Shown in pieces: positions 1 through 9,885 of a stretch of 64,000 nt of DNA. The position numbers and the translations under genes were made by a program. Source of the DNA: Owenia fusiformis (taxonomy: Eukaryota > Annelida > Polychaeta > Sabellida > Oweniidae); the NCBI GenBank assembly GCA_903813345.2, contig CAIIXF020000001.1, positions 8,807,098 to 8,871,097 of the forward strand, written 5' to 3'. The notes beneath the pieces were generated by a model that ran no database searches, was not told the DNA's origin, and worked only from the letters and a program-made list of their open reading frames with translations. The stretch's first letter is position 1. Every line of letters starts with the position of its first letter.

Positions 1-2281
1 GCATGATCAAATAGTTACCTATGATTGAATTTCACATACATTGGTAATTACAGATGTCACTCTCAGTTTTTGATTTATGCAATTGCGTGTTCTGAAGCAT
101 TAGTATTTACTCTTTAATAACATGTAGGTTGGGCTGATAGATAGGCTTTAATAGCACTGATTGTTAATCTTGAGATTACAAGGGTGTTTGCCATCACTAA
201 TAGCATATCCTTTTGTTCTTTCCTTTCTCATTCAGATCAATAAGAATCAACAATACATTTCTATGTAAAGCTCCTTTATTTATGGAGAAAATTATTTTCT
301 TAGTATTTTTTACATAATCATGTGGCTATGTATTAAGTGAAAATAGATTCTCTAAATCACAACATACAGCGTGACATATACCACAGTTAAAATAAATGCA
401 AATCAATCATTATACTATAATCAAAAAAATATTTACTGATATAAAAAAACATTTATTGATACAAAAAATAACTTTGTAGTGTGAACTTTCGAGATAAAGA
501 TAAGGCATATAATATACAACCAAAACTTAAAAAATGATACCACTTAAAGGTTTATGTATTCTAAAGGGAACTCACAAGACAGTCAACTTATCCCTTTGTA
601 AACCGCAGAGGTCTTGTGTACCTCCTAAACCAACAAATATTGAGACTTAAAACACATTTCAAAGCTCATTTGATCTTTCTCTCAATATTTTGACACTGCT
701 CATGATATTTTTCCAATCTGATTATGTTGGACTGAAGGTATCTAATCTAATGTTGAAATAAACATTAAAGGGTATAATATAGAGCCCTGGGTTATGCTAC
801 AGATTACATTTGCTTTAAATCAGATCACTGCCATAAGTTGTGAGTTTAACTTTGTAAGAAATGAACCTTCTTATACTGTATATTGAATAGTTTTGACAGA
901 TATTAAATAAACACGGTTTGATCTCCTAATCAAATACTAGAACCCTCTGTATTTTACCTTTCACAAGGGTATTGTAAGATTATATCAGAAGGAAAACTGT
1001 AACATCATCAGTAGGAGTGAAAGGGTAGTGTCAGAAACATTTGTAGATTCTGTGGAAACACATTATGATTAAAACATACATAAGACTATTCTGACAAAAT
1101 AATGCTGACATTTCCAAATGATGATATCTAATCTATTTCAAAAACCTCATCTTTAGAATAATGAAAACTGGTTTACATGTATTTTTGATGTTAAAAACTC
1201 AATATCCTTTTTTATTTTTAATCTGTGACATAATGTGTTCTATCTTTCTTCATGCATTACAATAATGTCATATGACATTTGCACTGCAGTCATATTTCTA
1301 CAATTCATTGATCATTCTACTCACAACATACACATATAAGTGATTTATATGATCAATAAAACAAGCAAAACAATGGCTTCATTGAGGTTTTATTGATGAA
1401 GCAATATTGCACTTACCTTGATGGATTATGTTCATGTAAAGTTAGATTTCATCTACTCCTGTTATTAGATATTTCACGGTATTAATGTCAGCCAAAGGTT
1501 CACCAACATGTGCTTTGAGATAATATATCTATAAATATGCTCTTGACTATATTCTTGCCTAATCAAATCACTGCACTATGAGACCTGGCAAAAATGTTTG
1601 GATTGGTTGGTGTTCACATTTCGAGGTTTTTTAAAAACATTGAAGTCTGCAGTAGATTAACCATCAAGAGGTGTTCAAATATACAGGTTTTTACTATATC
1701 ATTAGAGAACGGAAATCCTTTGAGGATGATGCTGATTGAGAGATTTCATCATATACAGCTTATAGTGACTTGTATGATTGATCAAGTTTATGCTTTGGTA
1801 GAGTAAAAATAAAATCATTAACACATATTAATTCATAGTAAGTTGAAATTTCATGTTATATCATCTAGCATAAAAACAACTCTAAAGTAAAATAAAAACA
1901 ACTTTACCACAAGATTGTTACTTAATTTTATTATATATATTATATATGATATTTTTACTTACTTTTTAAAACATCTAAACACCAGGTCCATAACTGTTGT
2001 AAATAACATACAGGGAAAAACCATTAAACTGTCCATACAAGTTGTTTTCTGAACATGCCAAGCTCAAAAGCATCATTGTACAGTTGTTGTGGCACATCTG
2101 GTTTGAAGGGAATAAACACACTTAGCTTGTGTTTAAACTATAGGTGGGGACATGCTCATTCCATGTTATTTATCTCTAGTACTTTGAAGAAGTGTCTGAT
2201 TTGCCTGTATTTTTGCATGACTAAGAGTTTTGACTATACATCTGTTTATTTTGCTAATTTACAATTCCACATATTTCCATG
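1..2281. other. AT-rich flank, no gene recognised
   Basis: I see only short, low-complexity open frames and no recognisable protein motif or RNA gene. A good minus-strand splice-donor-like site (RC of ttacctt near 1415) is the only gene-like signal, too weak to call an exon. Confidence 0.5.
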
Positions 2282-2710
2282 ATATTGTAGCGGTAGCACA
2301 ATTTTTATTATTAATTATATTCGTTCATTAATTACACATTGATACATTTTACTTTTAACATAACATTTATATGCGTTAAAAAGAGCAGAGTGTCCCCTTT
2401 TTAATGGTTTTTACCCCGTGTAAATCAGATTAGTATTTTTCGAGTTATGACAATTTGAAAAACATGAGTAAATTGAGATTATTTCGTTTTGTCGGCACTG
2501 CCGTAATAGTTGTCCAGCTTTAGCGATCAATAATTTACTTAGATCTTGGACGGGTCACTTTGAAGTTTTAATTAGTTTGACAAGTTGACAGCTTGGGCTG
2601 GTCTCCGCCCCCTTAATTTGCATATTTCTCGAACGATCGTAAGACTTTTGTTGGGAAAGTCAGTCCTGAGTTTGTATCTGAAGAGATAGGAGGTTCAATT
2701 TCTCCATTTT

Positions 2711-2716
2711 TATAAA
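2711..2716 (+). promoter_or_regulatory. TATA-like box in 5' LTR
   Basis: TATAAA preceded by a T-rich stretch; the equivalent in the 3' LTR is 9437-9442. It would place transcript start near 2740. Confidence 0.5.
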
Positions 2717-2885
2717 GTCTCAAGTTTTAGTATTCTGCGAGCATCTCAGTGTTTGGATTATTACACTCATTTGATCATACAAGTGGATTTATCATATAAC
2801 TGGATTTATAGCTGGATTTATAATTGGATTATACTTATTGGATTTAACGGATTATTGTCATCATGTCATACACACCTGTAAGGTA

Positions 2886-2891
2886 AATAAA
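2886..2891 (+). terminator. AATAAA polyadenylation signal in LTR
   Basis: AATAAA is followed by a GT-rich run. In the 3' LTR (9612-9617) it would end the element's RNA. Confidence 0.55.
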
Positions 2892-3159
2892 GTTATTTGT
2901 TGTTTATTGTCTAGAAATCGAAATCATATCTTTTGTTCAGTTATTCTTCATGCAGTAAATTACAATATCCATTAGTGACCATTAAGATACAAATTCCTTT
3001 CACGCACAAGACGTATCCACACATCATCTTTCCAGTGCCATTTATTGTTAAAGGGGTTTCCGCTCGGCCCAATTCATTCTTTCCAGTAATTATTATTTGG
3101 ATCATTTTATTCCATACTGGTGAAAAACATTTCATTTTAAATAACTCCCGCCACACTGT

Positions 3160-3179
3160 TGGCTTAGCGTTGGGATTCG
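3160..3179 (+). promoter_or_regulatory. putative tRNA primer-binding site
   Basis: Four bases after the 5' LTR comes TGGCTTAGCG followed by TTGGGATTCG. Its complement ends in CCA and contains a T-arm-like CGAATCCC, as expected for pairing with a tRNA 3' end. I could not match it to a particular tRNA. Confidence 0.6.
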
Positions 3180-3555
3180 CAAGATATTGAATGTTATATT
3201 GTTGTTTCTATTGTGAGATAATATTTTGCATTTTCTTGTGGTGTTAAAGGCTTGTATCTGTCTCGCAAAACTTGAGATAACTTCACGGTAACTTTGCAGT
3301 GCAAACTTGGGACTCACCATTTATAATTCGGGGGGATTTTTCCTCACTGATGTCATTTCATTGTTTTATTAACAGTGCCCAAGTGAACTTTAGTAGTGTA
3401 AGTCGACCCAAATCGGATCTACATTGTTCATACTTGAGTACATGTATATGATAATACTCCTTAGCAATTGGTTTTCTACAGAATGCAGTAATAAAGGGTC
3501 CATGTTAATTCGGTGGTCGTAAATCTGTATTTGAGAAACTAGTTCTTTGAGAGTT

Positions 3556-4070
3556 GTGATATATTGCAATATTGTATTGGTTGCAGGCGCCCGTAATTGT
3601 CCTGTATATTGTAATATTGTATTTTGTTTGAAGGTGCCCAGAATTTTATATTCTGCGCGGAGCTCCATAGAGAGACATTATATTGGGTAATTATTAAAAC
3701 TCAACCTTGTATTATTAGCCCAGGGTAACACCTGCGCGGAGCTCCTGTGTGAGACATATAGTTGAGTAATCTCTGAACCCAATATTGTATATTTTAGCCC
3801 AGGAGCAATCCTGCGCGAAGCTCGGACTGGAAAATTTATTTACCGTTCGGAGCAATACTCATTGATAATATTTGCCCAGGAGCAATCCTGCGCGGAGCCC
3901 ATAAGGGACATTTATTAAATTTGCAAAGCACATTGTGTTATTATTATATTGCCCAGGTTAATCCCTGCGCGGAGCTCTTAATGAGACATTTATGAAAATA
4001 TTGTGAGTATAAAATTTCTGTGAATTGCCCAGGTTTATTCCTGCGCGGAGCCTCTGAGAAGGACATACAT
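3556..4070 (+). repeat. leader array of about six hairpin repeats, period 76-82 bp
   Basis: A motif GCCCAGG-loop-CCTGCGCGGAGCTC recurs at 3636, 3718, 3797, 3874, 3951 and 4027, usually followed by a GAGACATT-like block. A weaker copy lies near 3586. Each copy has a short stem: CAGGA-GCAA-TCCTG in copies 3 and 4 (a GNRA-type loop) and CAGAAT paired with ATTCTG in copy 1, so the pairing is kept while bases change. The stems sit beside GCGC and, in most copies, GAGCTC palindromes. The position between primer site and Gag start suggests an RNA packaging, dimerisation or translation element; that role is inference. Confidence 0.8.
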
Positions 4071-4346
4071 TTATCTTGATAGAGTTGACTCTCAATGAAA
4101 TTGATTGTGAGGAAAATTTCTGATCACTGTAGAGTAGTCAATGTGTTGAGTTGTCTGCGAAGTGAGCACTGAACAGGGAGGGGACAATGTAATGATGTGT
4201 TCATGGAGTCTCCACTGAAAGGGTGTACATTCAATTGTGCAACCCTTCCCCCACTCTTATAGTGATCTTGAATTTTTCTATTATTTTGAGAGTTTGCTCA
4301 TTCATGATATAATTATAAACACAGAATAGAATCATTGCTCATCAAT

Positions 4347-7300
4347 ATGGCATCTGACCGAGACTCTGATCAGATGGATTTAACACAATGTGCAAACAGC
4401 GCTCGCTCGAGCCCAGATAATACTGTTTTTATCAAAGGGAATAATAAAGAAATAGATAATCCCTTGGCCTCAGATAATACTGTTACGTGGCAGAATGAAA
4501 TGCGCCTTGCTCAAGGGCCTGGTGCTATTTTGAAAAATTTTGAATCTGTCAGAGTGCCAAAAAGTACAGGCTATTGGTCACGGGAGAATGATCCATTGTT
4601 CAGCCCCGTAAATGAGCTCACAAATGAGGGAGTAAAGCCTGCTCCTCGAACATCCACAGTGATGCGTTCCTCAGATGCTGAAAATGCTAAATCAATGAGT
4701 GAACAAATTGGCTATTTGTGGAGCAATATTGAGCTCATCAACCATAAATTTGATAAAATTGATAGCAACTTGGATATGAGTGCTCTTGAGAAAAATGTTT
4801 CCATGGCAGTAGCTCAAGCACTGGTCCCTGTTCTGAAAACAGGTGTTAATTCAGCAGTTGCTGAGGCAATGGCTCCAGTAATAGAAATGAGCCAAAATCA
4901 AAATATGGCCCTACAAGAGCAAATGAATGAAAGTCTCTCCAAACAGAAATCTGAATTGCTCAAACTGATAAATAGTAAGACTGTTATGGAAGAGAAAATT
5001 TCACATGATGAAGTGAAGTTATCACACATGTATGATAATGAGAGGACTCATGAGGAGCAATCAAGAGATTTTAAGAGGAAAGAAATTTCTCCTCCTCCTC
5101 CTCCTCCTCCTCGGCCATATGCTCTAAAAAGACAGAGCGCATTTTATCAGCCTCATTCTCATAGAGAAAATGAGTTGCTTGCTCCTGAGCAAAAAGTACC
5201 TGCTAGTGTATACGCTCAGCCAGGTGAGAGAAATGTTATGTTTGCTCCTCCTAATACGCCAACTTCTGAGCGAAGTGAATTGTATAGGAGTGGAGTTCAG
5301 AGTAGCTCAGACTCTGGAGCAAGCAGAAGTGCTGCTCATGAGGAGTACACTCCTCCTCTTACTATGGATAATGAGCATTCTCTCAATAATCAAGGAGTCC
5401 AGAGTAGCTCAGATTCTGGAGCAAGCCGGAGTGTTGCTCATGAGGAGTACACTCCTCCTCTTGCAATGAAAAATGAGCATTACAATGAGCAACATTATGA
5501 GCAAGATGAGCGCTCCAGTAGATATTTTGAAAATGTTCATGATTTAACTCATTCTCTCCAAAATGCTCAAGGAGAAAAGAGAAGCTCTTCTTTTATGAAT
5601 GAGCGTAAAAAGAGACATGAGCAAGATAATGATGAATTTACCTCATATAACTCTCAAAGAGAGGCCTATGGCTCCTCTTATATGATGAACGCATTTAGAG
5701 ATGTTACTCAAACACTCTCAGATGTGGTAAAATCTGTATCATCCAGGCAAAATAATGATAAGGCTGTGAAAATCAGACCTGATAAATATGAGGGTACATC
5801 CCCATGGCTAGATTATGTGAGACACTTTGAAGTGTGCTCTTCCTCCAATAGATGGAGTGATATTGAAAAACGAGATTTTCTAGCTTCTAGCTTACGTGGC
5901 CAAGCTCAACAAATCTTGAATGAGGTTGAATTAGAGTACACCTATCAAGATTTGGTTAATGCATTGAGTAAACGATTTGGCCCTGAGGGTAAAGCAAAAT
6001 TGTATGAGGCTGAATTTAATAATCGTCAGCAAAGACCTCATGAGCCAATACAAAAGCTGGCGCAAGATATGAGAAGGCTCGCAGCCTTAGCATATCCTGA
6101 AATGTCACGAGAGGCCCAAGATAGGTTGGCCCGTGCCAGGTTCCAACATGCTTTACTGGATGATCAAATCCGGGAAACAATTAATATAAAGGAACCAGAG
6201 ACTCTAGATAGAGCAGTGATAATTGCTCTCAAGCAAGAGTCATATCTTGAGTCAGAGAGGATTCGAAAGAGTTCGAAACTAAAGTCCCCAACAGATGAAA
6301 TGTCTGCTATTGATGAAAGGCTAGAATCTGATGATTCAGCTGAAATAAGTGCTCTTAATGAGGCTGATAAATTAGAGCAAATTATGGCTAAATTATTGGC
6401 AGCGCAGAATGCGCAAGCTACAGCCCAGATTGATAACTTTGAGAAAATGTTGGCTGGATTTTCAGAGAAAATACCTCAACAAAAACCTCGAGCTGAAGTG
6501 ACCTGTTTCTATTGTGGAAAGAAAGGACACATAAGTAGAAAATGCAGCTCTCGAAATGGAGGAAAGAAAATTGATTCCTCAGTTGCTCCTCCAAAGTTTG
6601 TGGAGTTAGAAACTCCCGAGGGTGAGGTATATGGCAGCCAAGTTGTGAGCATGTCAAATGATAAATCTGGTTTTGCGGCCAAAGAGGAAATGAATGAGGC
6701 ACAAATAGAGCATTGCCAGTATCAGCCCATAGAGACTGAGCAAGAGAAGGCGAACTCTGTTATAGAGAGCCCTTCCAGAGTTACCTCATCACCAGTAGAT
6801 ACAGACATTGAGTGTGTTCATGTCGATTTCTCTAATAGAAAGAAGCTGCTAGATTTTGATGTTCGCTCATCAAAGTTGAGTAGCATAGAGCACCAGAGCA
6901 CAAAGAGGAAATATGATCCTCTGAATTCCCTCTCTGGTAAATGTTATGCTCATGTTGAAAATGGGAATTGTATAAATGATAAAACAAGTTCTAAGTGTAG
7001 GAACTTGGAGCGCCAGAGCACAAAGAGGAAATATTATCCTCTGAATTCCCTCTCTGGAGAAAACAGCGCTCATATAATGGAAGGGAATAAAACTGATAAT
7101 GAAAGTAGCTCTACAGATAGGAGCACAGAGCCCCAGAGCAAAAAGAGGAAATGCGCACCTCTGAGTTCCCTCTCTGGAAAAATGAATGCTCATTATGATA
7201 AAGGGAGCACTGAATATAGGAGCTCGGAAAACCAGAGCATGAGGAGAATTGAATCTCCAGCTCCTCCTCCTGAAAAATGTAATAATAGCGCACAGGGAGC

Positions 7301-7826
7301 AAATGATGAGGAGAGCTCTGGTTGTAAAATTCTCTCAAATTGCTCAATGAGAGAAACAAAATCTGTAGAGAAGAGCACTGTGTATGAGGACAAAACATTG
7401 GCAACTGAAATGCTCACTCATTTAGAAGAGGTCCTCAAAACTAGCTCAGAGAGAATGAGTAATGAACCGGTGTTAGAGTTCACAAAAACGGAGGGAAAGA
7501 TAAATGAGCAGCATGTAGAGCTCTCAAGAGTGTCAACTGCACTCCTCCCTTCAGTGACTGAAACCTCTCAGATTGATAAAGCGTCCACAGAGTTTGCACT
7601 CCCGTGGAAAAACAGTGCAGCTCCCATCTTACAATTGCGAGCAACTCATATGTTTAAAACACATTGCACTGTTGTATTGTACTCCTGTTCTCTACATGAA
7701 CTGGAGCGTTTTCTTTCCAGGACCAGCGATGAATATGTGTGTGCTCATGTGAAAGCCTCTGTACCCAGGGACTGGAAGAAGAGGAAAAAGGTGCAAAGTG
7801 ACTATAATGAAGATGTTATAAGATGA
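4347..7826 (+). CDS. gag: Gag-like polyprotein with CCHC zinc knuckle (1159 aa)
   Basis: The first ATG of the frame is 4347; the frame is open from a TTG at 4335, which is not a likely start. Residues about 115-220 are helix-prone and may be coiled coil. A seven-proline run lies near residue 250. Two 34-residue repeats (GVQSSSDSGASRS...) start at residues 316 and 350. Residues about 475-640 resemble the capsid domain of Ty3/gypsy Gag (KIRPDKYEG, then WLDYVRHFE and a long helical region). A CX2CX4HX4C zinc knuckle spans Cys720-Cys733 and should bind RNA. No DSG/DTG protease motif or RT motif follows. The remaining 400 residues are low-complexity, with three 40-residue units carrying basic KRK clusters, possibly nuclear-localising. 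At 1159 aa it is far longer than an ordinary Gag. It should assemble particles around element RNA using Pol supplied in trans. Confidence 0.85.
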   Translation: MASDRDSDQMDLTQCANSARSSPDNTVFIKGNNKEIDNPLASDNTVTWQNEMRLAQGPGAILKNFESVRVPKSTGYWSRENDPLFSPVNELTNEGVKPAPRTSTVMRSSDAENAKSMSEQIGYLWSNIELINHKFDKIDSNLDMSALEKNVSMAVAQALVPVLKTGVNSAVAEAMAPVIEMSQNQNMALQEQMNESLSKQKSELLKLINSKTVMEEKISHDEVKLSHMYDNERTHEEQSRDFKRKEISPPPPPPPRPYALKRQSAFYQPHSHRENELLAPEQKVPASVYAQPGERNVMFAPPNTPTSERSELYRSGVQSSSDSGASRSAAHEEYTPPLTMDNEHSLNNQGVQSSSDSGASRSVAHEEYTPPLAMKNEHYNEQHYEQDERSSRYFENVHDLTHSLQNAQGEKRSSSFMNERKKRHEQDNDEFTSYNSQREAYGSSYMMNAFRDVTQTLSDVVKSVSSRQNNDKAVKIRPDKYEGTSPWLDYVRHFEVCSSSNRWSDIEKRDFLASSLRGQAQQILNEVELEYTYQDLVNALSKRFGPEGKAKLYEAEFNNRQQRPHEPIQKLAQDMRRLAALAYPEMSREAQDRLARARFQHALLDDQIRETINIKEPETLDRAVIIALKQESYLESERIRKSSKLKSPTDEMSAIDERLESDDSAEISALNEADKLEQIMAKLLAAQNAQATAQIDNFEKMLAGFSEKIPQQKPRAEVTCFYCGKKGHISRKCSSRNGGKKIDSSVAPPKFVELETPEGEVYGSQVVSMSNDKSGFAAKEEMNEAQIEHCQYQPIETEQEKANSVIESPSRVTSSPVDTDIECVHVDFSNRKKLLDFDVRSSKLSSIEHQSTKRKYDPLNSLSGKCYAHVENGNCINDKTSSKCRNLERQSTKRKYYPLNSLSGENSAHIMEGNKTDNESSSTDRSTEPQSKKRKCAPLSSLSGKMNAHYDKGSTEYRSSENQSMRRIESPAPPPEKCNNSAQGANDEESSGCKILSNCSMRETKSVEKSTVYEDKTLATEMLTHLEEVLKTSSERMSNEPVLEFTKTEGKINEQHVELSRVSTALLPSVTETSQIDKASTEFALPWKNSAAPILQLRATHMFKTHCTVVLYSCSLHELERFLSRTSDEYVCAHVKASVPRDWKKRKKVQSDYNEDVIR
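5292..5480 (+). repeat. 102-bp in-frame tandem repeat in gag
   Basis: Two copies start at 5292 and 5394 (34 codons), encoding GVQSSSDSGASRS, then AHEEYTPPL. The reading frame is kept. Confidence 0.85.
6862..7221 (+). repeat. three 120-bp in-frame repeats in gag C-terminus
   Basis: The cores at about 6888, 7008 and 7128 are exactly 120 bp apart (40 codons). They encode a QST/SKKRK-like basic patch, then PL.SLSG. A shorter, degenerate fourth copy follows at about 7225. Confidence 0.85.
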
Positions 7827-8999
7827 GACTATAGACGATACCACTAGATCAAAATGGATATATGATCATTGAGAAACTATATGTGCTGATATTTCAGACT
7901 GAGCAATTACAGGGACTCATCTCATAAAAGAGAGCATTGGACACCACTTAATGCCTGATGTATAGTTTGGAGCCAAGAACATTTGCAGATCTTGTGTCAT
8001 CTTGCATATGAGAATGTTGGAAAAACTAGAACTTATGAGAAGCTAATGAGTTTTGTAGTTTGGTAATTTAGTAATAATCATATCCACTTTCATAATAAGT
8101 AGTTCTTTAGGATTTTTGATAATGCTCATGAGTATTTGATGAGGAGAATTTTCATTATGATGTTTTCATGTTAAACTTACCTACTCCTCGTGATATTGGA
8201 GGAAAACTCTTGAGAAGTTTTGGTGTATTTTATAGATGATGAGTTTTCTCCTCATTCTCCTCATTTTGAGAAATTATTTTCCTCATTTATATTTTGGAGT
8301 TGTTTGGGAGGAAAATGATAAAATATGTTTTACTCATTTTAGTTTGGAGCATGCTCAATGAGCATTTGTGTTACATAGTATATGGTTGTAAGGATAACTC
8401 TGTTCATGGAACTGAAGAGTAACATTTACATGTGCCTCATATAACTGAAGTTTTGTTGAGAAGTTTTCACACTTAGAGTAATGTGTTTTTTATCTGCTCA
8501 TTTTGGAGAAAATATTTTCCTCATAATGTGTTCATGAAAAATGATAAAATATGAGAAAATTATTCTCCTCTTGAGCTCATTTTAGTTAATAGTATTCTAT
8601 GTGGGAGTGTAAGCCATGATGGCTTCAGTAAATATTTGTATTTGTTTAAGGAGAACAGTTTTGGTAAAATCTTTGTGTTCTCCAGAGTATAAGGTGGGCT
8701 CAGCTCAATGAGCAACTACCTTGTAACATAATATTTTCAGAGTTTCTCCTTTTTGTCTTATCTACTCATCGTAGCTTAACTTGAGTAAATTTTGGAAAAC
8801 TTTTGAAATAGTTATATTGAGATTAAAGTAAAGGATAATCTGCTCTTTGCTCATTTGTAAAACTTAAGATATTTTTGCTCTTGAGGAAAACTTGTATAGC
8901 TGAGTTAAGAGTTACTCATTTTTGCAAATTGATAAAAATTGTTTTCCGCCTGCTCCTCTTTGTGTAACCATGCATGTATGAGGACATACATATTTCTTA
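7827..8999 (+). other. 3' non-coding part of the LTR element
   Basis: No open frame of size and no Pol motif. It is strikingly rich in CTCAT/ATGAG and GAGCA/GCTCA words, as is the gag ORF, and ends at a G-rich run before the 3' LTR. Confidence 0.7.
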
Positions 9000-9011
9000 A
9001 GTTGGGGGATG
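9000..9011 (+). promoter_or_regulatory. putative polypurine tract
   Basis: AGTTGGGGGATG directly abuts the TG of the 3' LTR, where the plus-strand primer of retroelements lies. Confidence 0.55.
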
Positions 9012-9881
9012 TGTAGCGGTAGCACAATTTTTATTATTAATTATATTCGTTCATTAATTACACATTGATACATTTTACTTTTAACATAACATTTATATGC
9101 GTTAAAAAGAGCAGAGTGTCCCCTTTTTAATGGTTTTTACCCCGTGTAAATCAGATTAGTATTTTTCGAGTTATGACAATTTGAAAAACATGAGTAAATT
9201 GAGATTATTTCGTTTTGTCGGCACTGCCGTAATAGTTGTCCAGCTTTAGCGATCAATAATTTACTTAGATCTTGGACGGGTCACTTTGAAGTTTTAATTA
9301 GTTTGACAAGTTGACAGCTTGGGCTGGTCTCCGCCCCCTTAATTTGCATATTTCTCGAACGATCGTAAGACTTTTGTTGGGAAAGTCAGTCCTGAGTTTG
9401 TATCTGAAGAGATAGGAGGTTCAATTTCTCCATTTTTATAAAGTCTCAAGTTTTAGTATTCTGCGAGCATCTCAGTGTTTGGATTATTACACTCATTTGA
9501 TCATACAAGTGGATTTATCATATAACTGGATTTATAGCTGGATTTATAATTGGATTATACTTATTGGATTTAACGGATTATTGTCATCATGTCATACACA
9601 CCTGTAAGGTAAATAAAGTTATTTGTTGTTTATTGTCTAGAAATCGAAATCATATCTTTTGTTCAGTTATTCTTCATGCAGTAAATTACAATATCCATTA
9701 GTGACCATTAAGATACAAATTCCTTTCACGCACAAGACGTATCCACACATCATCTTTCCAGTGCCATTTATTGTTAAAGGGGTTTCCGCTCGGCCCAATT
9801 CATTCTTTCCAGTAATTATTATTTGGATCATTTTATTCCATACTGGTGAAAAACATTTCATTTTAAATAACTCCCGCCACA
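9012..9881 (+). repeat. 3' LTR (870 bp)
   Basis: Identical to 2286-3155 as far as I can read; followed by the second ATAT (9882-9885). TATA-like box at 9437, AATAAA at 9612. Confidence 0.95.
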
Positions 9882-9885
9882 ATAT

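Larger units (their letters stand above)
2286..3155 (+). repeat. 5' LTR (870 bp)
   Basis: Same sequence as 9012-9881 at a constant offset of 6726, with no indel or substitution noticed on reading. It holds a TATA-like box and a polyadenylation signal about 170 bp downstream, giving a plausible U3-R-U5 order. Small open frames inside it (for example 2941-3156 minus) recur in the 3' copy and are not genes. Confidence 0.95.
2282..9885 (+). mobile_element. complete Gag-only LTR retrotransposon with ATAT target duplication
   Basis: Two 870-bp direct repeats (2286-3155 and 9012-9881) start with TGTAGCGG and end with CCGCCACA, the TG...CA ends of retroviral-type LTRs. The element is bounded by ATAT at 2282-2285 and 9882-9885, a 4-bp target duplication. 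A tRNA-like primer site follows the 5' LTR and a G-run precedes the 3' LTR. Inside is one long ORF with a Ty3/gypsy-style capsid region and one CCHC zinc knuckle. No protease, reverse transcriptase, RNase H or integrase frame is present between 7827 and 9011. Both LTRs read identically, so the insertion is recent. It is a non-autonomous element comparable to plant TR-GAG elements, and must borrow Pol from a relative. The Ty3/gypsy assignment is inferred from the capsid wording only. Confidence 0.93.

Noticed and set aside
2933-3190. Open frames in the LTR, mirrored in the 3' LTR
   Set aside because: They lie in LTR regulatory sequence, begin without ATG and show no motif; duplicated only because the LTR is.
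4335-4346. TTG-led start four codons before the gag ATG
   Set aside because: TTG is not a likely start in animal mRNA; the first ATG is 4347.
6418-7417. Minus-strand frames opposite gag
   Set aside because: Shadows of the repetitive coding strand; no domain or start context.
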